From contig NC_045146.1 of the NCBI RefSeq assembly GCF_008831285.2, positions 20,599,289 through 20,663,288 of the forward strand: a DNA stretch of 64,000 nt. The letters run 5' to 3'. Within the stretch, counting starts at the first letter, position 1, and each line of letters begins with the position of its first letter. The translations under genes and the position numbers were made by a program. This DNA comes from Nymphaea colorata (lineage: Eukaryota > Streptophyta > Magnoliopsida > Nymphaeales > Nymphaeaceae). Below the pieces are notes generated by a model. It did no database searches, had not been told where the DNA came from, and saw only the letters and a list, made by a program, of their open reading frames with translations. Below, in pieces: positions 47,486-59,523 of this stretch.

Positions 47486-48590
47486 AAAACTAAAATTGAA
47501 ATTTTGGTTCCAATTTTGTTTCTGGGTGCTAACGAGGTAGGTGGCAAGACACTTGTGCAAGTTCTGGTTGGGTCGTCACAATGCATGTCGGAGTTAAGTT
47601 CAACACTTGGACTTACATCTAAAAGCTCCTTGTCGGAAGGCAATTTCATATCAAAGTTTTTTAGAAACTTAAGGACTTTGTTTATTAATTTAAGTGTGCC
47701 ATGCTAGTGATCATCTTTGGTTCGTAGGCATTGGGTGTGCAGTCAAGTCGATTGAAGACCAGCTTTTGAGTGAGCCGTGTCAATGTGTGTAGGTGGCAAT
47801 AGAAAAACATTATTCTTGAGTTGTGAACACACTTTCCTTTTAAACATGTTCGTAACAGTACAGTACCCTGCCCTGCCCTGCTGCAGGATCCAGTTTATTA
47901 ACAATGTAATATATGAAATGTACTTAGGGTGTAAATGTATGTGGAATTGACAATGTATGTAGCGTCCAACTGTGAGGTGGAACTCTGGTGGAAAAAATAA
48001 AGTTAAAAGAAACACGAGAACTAGTGGACACTAGTTCAAGCTAAAAGCATAAGGCGAACAATCATTTAACTTACAAGACAAGCAACGTGGGCCCGATGTC
48101 AACACATTCCACGTGTAGATCGACTTTGTCCACCAAGGAAAGTCACTAACATGACTAAATTCATTAATACGCGAAATTCACTGATCTCATTATCAACAGA
48201 AAACAGAAGGATTCAAACTGAGTGAAACCCTAATCCGCCAATTGGTAATACGAACAAGCTGTTAAGTCTGTCCTAAAGAAGGGTGCAAATTTATGGAAAG
48301 TCGTTCCACAGTATTACATGAATTTAGCTTAATCTTTTGAGGCAAATTTGTGGAACAGTATTAGCTTGCTAGTGTTGTCAAACACTCACTAACGATTTGT
48401 TTTACAAACAAAAATAGTATGCACTTGTTCCATAAATATTGCCTAAAGATCAAGACAACAACATGCATTACCTTAAAAAGTGTTCTATGAATGTGCTCCA
48501 GCTTTTAAGGTAAATTCCTGAAACAATTACAAACCATTCTATTTGTCAAGTTGGCCCTAAAGAGAATGTTGAATGACACACACAACCAGA
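47486..48590. other. Intergenic with MITE-like scraps
   Basis: AT-rich sequence; 48280-48560 has segments similar to the MITE at 47021-47182. Frames at 47419-47649 and 47743-48015 (both minus) are not gene-like. No gene seen. Confidence 0.35.
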
Positions 48591-49165
48591 TATATAACTT
48601 TTAGTGGTGTTTCTAATGTGCTACTAAAGGTTTTCAATGGCTTGCATACGACGCCACTAAAAGCGCTAGAGAAATACATGACAATAAATCCCTTTAGCGA
48701 TAAGTTGCTGGGACACCATAAATAGACACCTTCTCTGGCGTCGGAAATTTTTTACTGATGGTGTCACTATGCCACACTTGGCGTTGTTACAGGTCGTCTA
48801 AGAAACGTTGAAGGGCTTTAAGTGGCATTCTCTAAACACTATTGTCAATCTACTATGGTATGAAATAAATGCCACTGAAAAGTTTTCTATTGCATTAAAA
48901 TTTTTTTCTATGGCATTATAAGAGTGTCACTGAAGTACTTTCTCTGGCAAATACAAAAAAAAAAAATTAGTGACACTTCCTTTACATGTCGGTAGACATT
49001 TTATGGCAAGTTTTAAGTGCCACTAAAGGCCATTCAGTGACACATGCTCTATTCAGTGGCACATTCTAACTCTAGATCATTATTGATATTTGATGGCATT
49101 TTACAAGCTCTAGTAAAGGCCTCAACGAAAAGTTGAAAATGTCACTATAGATCCTTACAGAAAAA
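48591..49165. mobile_element. CACTA-like subterminal repeat region
   Basis: About fifteen short motifs of the type TTTAGTGGC, AGTGGCA, GTGCCACT, GCCACTAAA and AGTGACAC occur in both orientations over 575 bp, for example near 48597, 48651, 48818, 48869, 48965 and 49020. Dense alternating motifs of this kind are typical for the subterminal regions of plant CACTA (En/Spm) elements. Near 49180, TTTCTGGTAATA may be a degraded TTTCTTGTAGTG end. A CACTA 5' end and target duplication were not found, so class assignment is tentative. Confidence 0.45.
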
Positions 49166-49940
49166 TGATAATATTTTCTGGTAATATATAGATCCTTGTC
49201 GTCAAAATAAAATTTAGATACATCCAAATGCGTAATATATATAAAATCACATGTACATACAAAAAATCATATAGTTACACTTGGATTATAGCAGGAAGAA
49301 GACATTAATGCTTTCTTCAACAGTCTAAAAGACACAATAATGGCAGAAACAAGGTTTGGTGCTTCATCAGTGGTTAAGATGGATCTTGGTATGCGGCACG
49401 GTTTGCGTGAACTCTTTGACGAATTCTATCGATGATCATGCGCCTTGAATTGAGAACTACAGTGTGAGAACAGCTGGAGCCCATCCATGACATACTGGTT
49501 GTACATACTTCCTTCTCTTCACACTTCCATCTAAATAGAAAGGGAAAAACATCTCTGAATGAGCAAGAATGATGACAATCTCAGAGAGCAATGGCAAGAC
49601 CAGACCCTATGGCTGCAGAAACTTTGCCATTGGCAGCCAAAGTGCATTACCAAAAAGCCTTGGGATCAACAACATACTTGCCTGCTCCATAGGAAATATC
49701 AAAGTCACGCCCTACTAAAACCATATCCAGCTTTGCCAATCAATTAAGTTCCAGTAATTTTTTTTTTGTTTTTTTCGAAAGAAAATGTATTATTTTTTTA
49801 GAAAATTCAGTTAAATAGTGGAACCATAGAGCGAACAACGTGGATGAAGTCATTCATGGCATGAAAGACAAAAAATATGCACTGTGACCCCGTACACTTA
49901 CATGCAATGTGGAGTGTTTATTAATAAAGTTAACTTTAGG

Positions 49941-50003
<63 letters not shown>

Positions 50004-50223
50004 CAAAACCAGATTTGAAAATTTTACACCACATTTGTGCAAGCCAAGAAAGAGGAAGTGAAAACCTCCTGCCCATACTGGTAGGTGAAATAGTATGCTG
50101 AGTCCAAGGGTTGTCCCTATGACTACCAACAATAACGTGAAAAAGTGTGAACAGACCAAACACCAAAAAAATGTTTTTCAACTGCAAAGAAAACAAAATT
50201 GCGTGGCAACATTCTATTTTTAC
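49166..50223. other. Intergenic with a long (TA)n tract
   Basis: A TA microsatellite of about 58 bp lies at 49944-50001. On the minus strand, the segment near 49550-49745 has a protein-like stretch in changing frames but no recognisable family. It may be another decayed gene fragment. Confidence 0.35.
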
Positions 50224-50725
50224 CTTCTGGAATATCAGCTGCAATTACAGCAACTTTAGCAAGTATCCATAAGCAATAATTCACAAATCTTGGGCACTTG
50301 TCCCTGCAATGCTCATCCACGTGCTTTCGGTAATTATTTATTTCACCAAAAAGCAGAAGCAGAAAGCAACCGGCATTAGAAAATTTTATTGCGGCCCCAT
50401 GAAGTTTATAAAAATGGGTTGCCAATGATCAATCCACAATCAGTTCTTAGAAAGAATAAGAGTTTTCTTACCCGTGGTCACTCCTAAATTTGCAGCAATA
50501 GGTTGAATTATGAGAGAAAAGATAAGCCCGAGCAGAATCACCCAAAGAGCTACAAAAAAAATTTCCCATTTCCACATCAAATTTGTAGAAGAATGCTAAC
50601 AGAACATAGAAGGCAAATGAGTGAATGAACCTCATATTTAACTGGTGCATGCTTGTAGGCCAGTTTCTACTATTCACCAACACACCAAGAGCACCGAAAG
50701 GAATGAAAGAATCAACAAGCTTGGG
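50224..50725 (-). pseudogene. NRAMP metal-transporter pseudogene fragment
   Basis: Three exon remnants on the minus strand match plant NRAMP transporters in order. Exon A (50549-50472) encodes [20 protein letters not shown] then LGVTTG, the second membrane helix. Exon B (50328-50224) encodes KHVDEHCRDKCPRF, then LWILAKVAVIAADIPE, ending at a donor. Before them, 50631-50725 holds GALGVLV and a frameshifted ETxLQA...KYE stretch, with the DPGN metal-binding block deleted. Introns of 81 and 143 bp are kept, so this came from genomic DNA and is not a retrocopy. The acceptor of exon B has lost its AG. No later exons are found. Intact relatives move Fe, Mn and similar metals. Confidence 0.8.
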
Positions 50726-52662
50726 CAATTGAAACCGGAAGAATCAATCTGAAATTAGTGTGAAGAAAGATTACAGTTTGTTGGATCGAAAAAGGCCAAT
50801 GATACAAGAATCCCAAGTCCTATGTATGCCAAGGACTTCACTTCCCCTTTTACGGACATATTATCAATGTGCACGCCTATCGTCAAAGAAAGGAGTATAT
50901 CTTTCACATCTTCTAAAGAACTCCCAATGCTGATAAGTCATCAGCCCCGCCCTCCTAATGATATGATCAATGAAGAAAAGAGGTGTTACATGGTGCATTT
51001 TCCACTCTAATGCTGATAGAACCAGGCCGGGCCCTTGCAACACCAGCCATTTGGACCATAGAACAAACGATGGAATGTTTCTTGGCAAACCCCGGCCATG
51101 TGGCCTTGACAGTGTCATTGTTGAAATAGACATCAGGATGGATGACTGGCAGTTGCTCCTTCAAACCTCAATTCAAGCAAGAGTATGGCGAACATATGAT
51201 TGGTTGCCTCGTGATCCACACGCCAAAGTGGAACTTGGGGAGTATGTTAAGCCCCTGAGAAATGATGCTGAGCAGAGAAGGAAGATGATGATATGTGTGT
51301 CCATTGATGGCTGCCTCCTTACTAGATGGTTACAACTGGAGTGAGCTTTATGTTGACTATGATGATATGGGTTATTATCCATGCAATCTTATTACTGCTA
51401 ACATTTAGGTGAATTTTAATGGACCATTTCATCGATATGATGGTCCAGCTGTTGTCCTCTACCTGAATTTTGGTTCACCATCAAACAAGCATTGAAGCCT
51501 ATGAAATCTAAAGGCAAGTCCTACTACTCTTCGCCAGTTCCAGCCTTCCAGGACATGAAGTGACCGGAAACAGGTCTTGCCAACTTATTAAGTAGTTCCT
51601 TTTATCGCTCCCAAAGGTAAAGTGAAGTTGTTCGAACTTTGAAGGAAGATGCAGATTGAAGGTGTTCGATGGAAATGCTGTTCAAGTTGTTTTATGGAAT
51701 AACAAATGCAGAGTACAAGGAAGAGCCACAACCAGATCTTACATAAATGAATTTTGTTTTAAGTTACTAATAAAAATATGTAACAAAACCACAAGTCTTA
51801 AATCTTCTAATTAGGAGACTAAACATGAAGTAAGGTTGAGAATATAGAACATATACTTATCCAATATATATATATGTATATATATATATATAACCTTCAA
51901 TATGTTGGCAAAAGAAGCACAAGGAAGAGTTCACCCTAAACTAGTCCACAAAGTGCACGTTTAAAGCATTCCTTTAACCAGACACAATCTCTAACAATAA
52001 GATTTGAAGCCGAAAACATCAGATCTAGTGGAAAACCAACCTTGCATTGCATAATCTGGTGACATATAGCCACTATAGAGAAAAAAAAAAAAAGGAGCAA
52101 AAGTTAGGGCCTCTGTTTTTCACTATTTCTTCTAATGAGGAAAGTTGCATACAAATTGTTAGAAAAAAGCGAGAGAACAAAGGGTAAACAGATTGTGAAA
52201 CTAAACATGTTCCACCATAGCCATATCCCTAAGCGGTGACTATGGCAGATGATATTTGTTGGTTGTAGTGTCCTCGTCTCTGGCAATCCTCTTCTAATCG
52301 AGGTGGATACGAACAGAAGTTGTGAGAGCAGACGATCGAGAGAGAGAGAGAGAGGGACGGAACTCTTAACACCTCGGGTGATGCACACATGATTTTGATC
52401 AGAAGAGATCACGTTGAAGGAATAAGCAATCACTGACTTGCTCCTCTCCGACGTTCCTCCTAGGAACAAAAAGATAAGAGACGAAGAAATGGCGGAAGAT
52501 TGAAAGAGAGAAGCGGAGACAAAGTCCAAACTCCCTGAGCAAGAGAGGATGTCGAAACTCCACAAAAGCTGCATGTACAAGAAGAATCAGGTTATTTAGC
52601 AGAAACATTAATCCAATAAACGGGGAAGAGACAAGCGTCATCTTAATCCCTTTTCTACAACA
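50726..52662. other. Intergenic with an unassigned decayed coding-like stretch
   Basis: The plus strand 50970-51344 has a 124-codon frame containing VWRTYDWLPRDPHAK, followed in another frame by SELYVDYDDMGYYPCN and GPFHRYDGPAVVLY-like segments with stops. It reads like a dead gene, but I cannot name the family. A TA run lies near 51866-51892 and a GA run near 52338-52354. Confidence 0.3.
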
Positions 52663-52829
52663 GCATCCACAGTATTTGCTAATTCCTTTTCTTCTGTCCT
52701 TTAAGTTGATCTCTAAAATTTTGATTGTTCACTGGCATTCAACGGCATCCACAGTATTTCCTAATCCCTTTTCTTCTGGCGTTTAAGTTGAGCTCTAAAA
52801 ATTTGGTTGTTCACTGGCGTTGTGAATGC
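52663..52829. repeat. 82-bp tandem duplication
   Basis: Two copies start at 52663 and 52745. Both have GCATCCACAGTATTT, CTTTTCTTCTG, TTTAAGTTGA, CTCTAAAA and TTGTTCACTGGC. Divergence is modest. No coding function seen. Confidence 0.85.
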
Positions 52830-55399
52830 GCCAAAGCATTAACTTAAAGCGGTGTCCCGTATCCGAACGCTACAAACAGTCTATCGAGGGACACTTTACG
52901 GGCCGCGCCATGGAAAGTCCCTCTTCAATGGCGTGATGGTCATGCCTCGTCCCTGAATATTGTAAACCTTGTTGTGACAATAACGAAAAAAGATACCATC
53001 AAGAGAGTTAATGTCGCCCCCCCGTTACCAAGGATCAACTTCAAAGATGAAGATTTATGAAGGCCAAAACCTTCACTCATCCACTTCGTATCTCACTTTA
53101 GATAAAACCTTAAAAAGGCTTCAGAAGATTCCAGTGCCCGAGGCAATGTCTCCTCAGGCACAACCGCGCAGCACAATGATCACTAACTAGAGTTGCCTTC
53201 CTTGCACTTTTTTTTTTTTCACCAAAATTTCTCAGTTTTGGACTCTTTCCACAAAGACTCACGTGTTCCTTCAAATAAATTTACCATAGCCTTCTTGTGC
53301 GATTCTGCAGGGCGAGAGTCTCCCTACTTTTTCTTTTCATTGCAAGAAATAAAAGAATACCTGCAGCAAAACAAAAGAAAGCTAAGCGAAAAACCTATCA
53401 TAGCCTTAAAATAACCTATTTGATTCAAGGCATAGTTAAATTAACATGACACATGAACTGATGCGGCGTCCAACAACAATAATTGAGGTCCAGTATATAT
53501 ATATATATATATGTTTCATTTCGTTGACAGCACCGAGGGCCGCATACGCAGTGTATGATGGTGTCAAGCCGGATGATACTAGATTATTGATTCTGACAAA
53601 TGAAAAGAAGCCAAGAAAGAAGAAAAATTTAGAAGGAAAGAAGGTTAAAATTTTTGGTAGTTGGGTTAGCTGGTTTAGTTGTTCCCGCTTCTAAAATTTT
53701 TCCACGGCGTTGTTTTTTGGTCAAGGGAGCTGTAAATCGCTTATCATTTCACAGATGTCACTCAGGTCACGTCTGACATTGTGCTGGCCATGCCTTACTT
53801 GGCTAGGGTTCATAGCATTCTTTAGCAACAACAGACAAATAAAATTAAAGTGGATTGGCGTACGTTAGCCATTACGGAGTAATATATATCATGCTAATCA
53901 GAGAAACACATGCTTCATTGTTGATAAAGTAGTGTACTTGTTCAAACTGCATGCCAACCACCGGATAGAACTAGGGTGGTGCAATTGCACATTTAAATGA
54001 ATCGGTATTTGTGAGGGAAGATGTAGATATGACCCCACGGACTGAATATATGTGAATACCAAAAAGAAATTTAATAATAGGATGGTCCATGAGCTCTGAA
54101 ACTTATGATACGTGATTGCATTCTTGACATAAGCCAATTTCTGTCAGCGGATTGAAGTTGCATCACTCATTTGGCTTCAGTCGGAAGTTGTATGACTCCT
54201 TTGGCATACAAGTGAGGGGTTCGCATTCAGTTGTGTGGGGAGAATAGCAACATGCATGCGAGGGATGCGATCTGATACGTCCTTCTCTTTCTATTTTGGA
54301 ACAGTGAGAAATTAATTTGTATTTGGAGACATGAAAGATATGGACCAGATGTTCTTTTTCAGTTGGTTAAGTAATTTACTGAAAACGTTGAAGTCACTGT
54401 AAGCTCATAGCAGGGGTGATTGATTCAAAACAAATACACGTTCGAGACCGCCCGTCTGCTAGACAAATGACAAAAGACCTGATGGTGAGGTGCAGAAAAT
54501 TTTGTCCCTAGGTAAGAGCTTCAACTCTCAAAACTTTTTATTCACCCGTACCCATGTGTGTTGAGTAGTATGGCGAAAAAGAATTAGGGTGAGATAAATA
54601 TACTTGTCTTCTTGGATCAATACACGTAAAAACTAGACGTACAAGACATGCTATGTATATAAAGAAAGAGCAAGTGTCTGTGAAAAAAACTTCTTATCGT
54701 ACTAGATAGACAAACTTTTGTATGCATAAGATATTGATTGCTTTCCAAGCGTTGGTTCTTCAGTTAGAGTTTTACAAATTTTAGGTATTTTGAGTACGTC
54801 CATACAGTAGAATTAATGACATAGCTTTACAATCGGGCAAGATGGCTACATAACCAAATCTAATTCCCCCTATATTCGCACAATCGTTAGACTGTCCAGA
54901 TGTACATGTTTGAAGAAAAAACGATAAAAAACTGAAATTTAACTCTTTTTTTTAGTTGATTAGCCTAAAAAATCGATTTGGTTGCTTTTTCGAGCCCATA
55001 AAATTCGACCTGCGGATTGTTTTTCTCTTTTTTTTTCTTAATCCTAATTCTCGGTAATCTAATGATTGGATAATGCCACCAAATTGTCCATGTCGTCATA
55101 AAAAAACTGATTCGTATCTTGGGAGGAGAGAGGGAGGTGGGCATTTATCTTATCAAAAAATTTGGGTGTTGCGGTTTTTCTGCATTTCTTAATAAAAAAA
55201 GGGCCTATAGGGCTGTTTTTAATTTTTTTTTAAATGTTAAAATGAATTATCTTAAAAAATTAAGGAGCCCATAAGGTTGGCACCCAAAGAGAAGGACTTC
55301 CTCCTAATAACAGCATTAGGCATATATAGATAGAACTCCAACCTCTTTCTTCGCTTTTTCTAGGAAAGAAATTGATTGATTTTATAGATAGAATTCTTC

Positions 55400-55435
<36 letters not shown>

Positions 55436-57100
55436 CGAAAACAGTAGATATGAGATGCCCTCATGCGCTACATTTGGTGAGAATTCTCTATATCATTGAT
55501 TTTAAGGAGATCCAATGGTAAAGATTTGTTAAAAAGATGAAAATCCAACAATATTTTCAAGTGACTGAAACAGCCTTCTATAGAGGAAATGAATGAGTTT
55601 CTTTGATGGAGATCACTTTTTTAAAAAAAAAAAAAATTTGAGATGCATTGGGTTTTCATTTCTTTCAACTTAATATCCACCATATTATTTTCTTAAAATC
55701 AATAACCCAAATAATTGTCATCATAGCTGACATATTAAACTTTGGTATTTGCCTCATCAAGCCTAGGAGAGGGAGAGAGAGAGAGGTCAAAGGGGAGAGA
55801 GGAGGGCGTAACTATAACTTTTGTCCATCAATTGGATAATGCCCATGGAAATCAAACCAAAGATATGTTGTGTATGCGCTGCAGGTCGAACCAACTATGC
55901 TACTGGTGAGAGTGAGTGATAGATTAAAGTATTACTGCAGTGCTCAAACACGGTAAGAGTACAAATGTTCTTAAAAAAAAAAAACAAAAACCAACGTCCC
56001 TCTTAAAATGTAAAAGACTAGGAAATTGACTTGCCGCATTTTGTTAACTCTAACTCACGTGGTGGCCTGTGAGGAGTCGAAGAAGGTAATGACGTGGGAG
56101 TGCCTATGGTCGTCCATCTTTTGGAAATGGACGGCCTCTAGCTCAATGCAGCGAGTACTTGGCCGATCCAGGACGCTTAAAGCAGCGTGCTGCAACTAGA
56201 GAGTAAGGTTAATATCAAACACGGACAGCAGAGCCAGGGATTGGGCCTTTGCTAAAAGCGGATGAATGGGCAGGGCAGCCCCACTCACCAACCGAGTCGT
56301 ATCGGGCTCACCACCCACACTGACGTGGGGGTCTTGGTTGCACTTTCAAGATGGCGGGCGGGTTAGTTGCCATGTCAAATTTTTTGATCTTGCCTTCTCT
56401 CCCCTGTTTTCGTCTTTATGCAAACCCCACTTCTTTATCACTGGAAAGTGTGCTTAACTAACTAATTCAAAACAGTCATTTATATCACCTCTCCCTCCCC
56501 TCTCTGCATAATTAAACATCGTGTCAATCAATTCCCCTAGCTCGGTATTCACTTTTCTGGTCGCATGTTCCTTTCCCCGCACTCACCCTTATCAGGCTTG
56601 GTTTGGTTGGTATTTAGTGGCACCAAGTTCTCAGATGGACGGCCGGAATGGTTGATGTTATGAATGGGGGCACAATCATTGTTAATATGGTCATGAAGAT
56701 CACATTTACATGGTTTTTATTAAAGCAGATGGGAGTGGTCGATCGAGATGGGGTATGTGGGGGTGACGATAGGCAAGAGAGGGACACCTAGGCTTCTACT
56801 TCTACCATCCGTCCATCCATCCCTCCCTCCCTCCCTGGTGTGGTGGTTATGGAAAACAACGAGTTGTGAGCAGCAAGATTCTTCCCCTTCCCTTTCCCTT
56901 CCCCCTTTATGGCGCTTCTTTCTTATTAGGGTTTTTAAGGTCCGGCGTCTTAGTTTTGGATGTTTGCTTGCCCCCTGCACGCTCATGCAGCCAACTCCCG
57001 CGTAGGGTCCACCTCTCTCTCTCTCTCTCTCTCTGGGATATGCAACAAACATGCGAATCACACCACTGTATATTTCACTTTCCCTTTGATATCCGACGCC
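52830..57100. other. Intergenic, no gene seen
   Basis: AT-rich sequence with TA microsatellites near 53492-53512 and 55406-55432. At 53532-53690 a plus-strand frame reads APRAAYAVYDGVKPDD after a TTGACAG acceptor-like site but is unassigned. The last kilobase before the NAC gene has C/T-rich low-complexity blocks at 56805-56836 and 57013-57033, probably part of its promoter or leader. Confidence 0.4.
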
Positions 57101-57108
57101 CTTTGCCA

Positions 57109-57115
57109 ATATATA
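57109..57115 (+). promoter_or_regulatory. Possible TATA box of the NAC gene
   Basis: ATATATA within CCAATATATAGTCC lies about 250 bp upstream of the start codon, a workable distance. A second TATA-like run at 57329-57337 is only about 30 bp from the ATG and would leave almost no leader. Confidence 0.35.
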
Positions 57116-57359
57116 GTCCGTTCACCTTTTCCCAGAGTACTCATTATAATTCATTGCAAGCATCCGTCTGCATCTCTGCCGCTGCTGCTGATTCTTCATG
57201 AAGCTTCAAGGAAAAGTTCAGCGAGGATGCATATATTTCCGTGCTTAGGTGCTCTGGTGTGACTTTCAACGGACAAGGTGGTGTTGTGCAGAAGATTTTT
57301 GGTTGGGAGTTGGGACATTTCCCCTATACTATATATACATATTGTGCCTTTGACACACC

Positions 57360-58743
57360 ATGTCCATGTTGAGAGGGCGAGGTGGACGGGAAGGAGACGA
57401 GATGAATCTGCCGGTGAGTGGCCACACGAGCGTTCCGCCTGGCTTCAGGTTCCACCCTACGGAAGAGGAGCTCCTCCATTATTATTTGAGGAAGAAGGTA
57501 AACTACGAGAAAATCGACCTGGATGTCATCAAGGACGTGGATCTCAACAAGTTGGAGCCCTGGGACATTCAGGGTACCCTTCTCTTCCCCTCCATATTCT
57601 TTCTCCTTCCTAAAAAAATCCTTTTCAGATTAGGTCATGTAGGCATTGTGCTATGCTGACCAAGATCACCGTCACTTAATATGTTTCTTCGGTTTCCACT
57701 GGTACAGAGAAGTGCAGGATCGGATCGACGCCACAAAGTGACTGGTACTTCTTTAGTCACAAGGACAAGAAATACCCGACCGGAACTCGAACCAACAGGG
57801 CAACCGCGGCAGGGTTCTGGAAGGCCACGGGGAGAGACAAGGTCATATACAGCAGCTCCAAACGCATAGGGTTGAGGAAGACCCTCGTCTTCTACAGGGG
57901 AAGAGCACCACACGGGCAGAAGACGGACTGGATCATGCATGAATACAGGCTCGATGACCACCTTGACTCCTCCACTCCATCCAACGTGAGTCGAACTCTC
58001 TCTCTCTCTCATCTGTTTTACATCGCAATAATTTATACCAACCGATTATAAATTTGGTTCTCTCCTCACAGGTGGGTATTGGTAGTGAAGGAACACAGGA
58101 GGAAGGGTGGGTCGTGTGTAGAGTTTTCAAGAAGAAGAATCTCCACCACAAGAGAGAAGAAACTCCGGCCGAGGTGCCGATTCCGGCATTGACCAAAGCT
58201 GCCGCTGGCGCTGACGGTGCACTCGACCAGATTCTGCAGTACATGAGCCGCACATGTAAACAGAACTCGGACAACAAACTGGTGCAGTTGCCTCAGATAC
58301 AGATCCGGGCACCGTTCCCCGATGATCGCCGGCTATTCGAACGGCGTCTCGCGTACTTTTCCGATATGGAAACTGCTTCGTCAACCACCACTATCGCCAC
58401 CGCCCCCACCCCCACTGCCGCGAATGATCAGGACTGCACCGACCTGCTGGCAGCAAACTCAGGAAGCCAAGATCAAGGCTTCACTGACTGGGCTACCCTT
58501 GACCGGCTTGTGGCATCACATCTTAATGGTCAGGAAGAGACCTCCAAGCAATTGGCCTGCTTCAACGGCCAACCCAGTTTCGTATGCCAAACACCCGAGC
58601 TCGACCTCCATTTCCCACCTCTGCTTCAGCAGAACACCAGACTGTTCAACACCACCTCAAACGACTCGGGCAACGATATGGACCTCTGGAGCTTCACCAG
58701 GCCGTCCACTGATTCAGGATACCTTTCTACCACTATCGTGTGA
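57360..58743 (+). CDS. NST1: NST/SND1-type NAC transcription factor, three exons
   Basis: Exons 57360-57573, 57708-57985 and 58072-58743, with GT-AG introns of 134 and 86 bp, give 387 residues. The start at 57360 fits family members that carry a short leader before an MNLPVSG-like block; an in-frame ATG at 57402 is the alternative. The NAC domain (about 25-187) shows [93 protein letters not shown] and [14 protein letters not shown]. These are diagnostic of the NST1/NST2/SND1 clade, nuclear master activators of secondary wall cellulose, xylan and lignin genes. Intron positions in subdomains B/C and before E are the usual NAC ones. The C-terminal 200 residues are low-complexity and acidic, as expected for an activation domain. 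The gene is intact; which NST paralogue it is cannot be settled. Confidence 0.93.
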
Positions 58744-59487
58744 AATCGTTCTAATTAGTGGAAAATAATGGGAAACTCTACGGTGTTTGTGAGACTTATC
58801 ACTATTACGCTTCTTGTACGTCTTGTTGTGAAACGTAAAATTTTTATTGGCTTGTCTTTCTAACCTGCATCCTTTCTTCAGCTTCGTTTTGTTTGTAATC
58901 TCCTCATTACGTTATCTTCACCAGCAGACAAGATTGTTTCAAAGTTTGAAGAATATTTAATTGCTACTACCGCCACCTGTATATTAACTGGTAGGGCTCC
59001 CAAATGGAAAACTGACCAGTTGTGGCGCCTTTAAAAGGTTTTCAACATTTTGTTCCTTGACCTGCACACGCAGAGACAAAGGTACCGGTTTTCACGTCAT
59101 ACGGAAGCGAAGATGGTAGGTCGAGCAAAATGCCCACCGCGGATCAAATTTCACATGGGTGATGACGGTAAAACCACAGCCTCCTGGCTCCAAAACGAGC
59201 TGCCGCTGGGGATTGTAGCCCATGTTGGGCATAACGGGGCAGGTTACATCTGCCATGGGATTAAAATGAGCTACTGATCTATTTTTTAGGCTTGTCAAAC
59301 TAAATTCAAATATAAAAAATATGTTATGCAATCAAAATTTTTCAGTTTTTGTAATGTAATATTTTTTTTCAATTGGGCCGGGCACGGCCTAAGCAACCCC
59401 TACCCTCAGCCTCTGTCTATTCCAACAGTGCTTTTTTTTCAAAATTTTACTTAAATTCATCCTAGGCACAAATATACATACATATAC

Positions 59488-59523
<36 letters not shown>

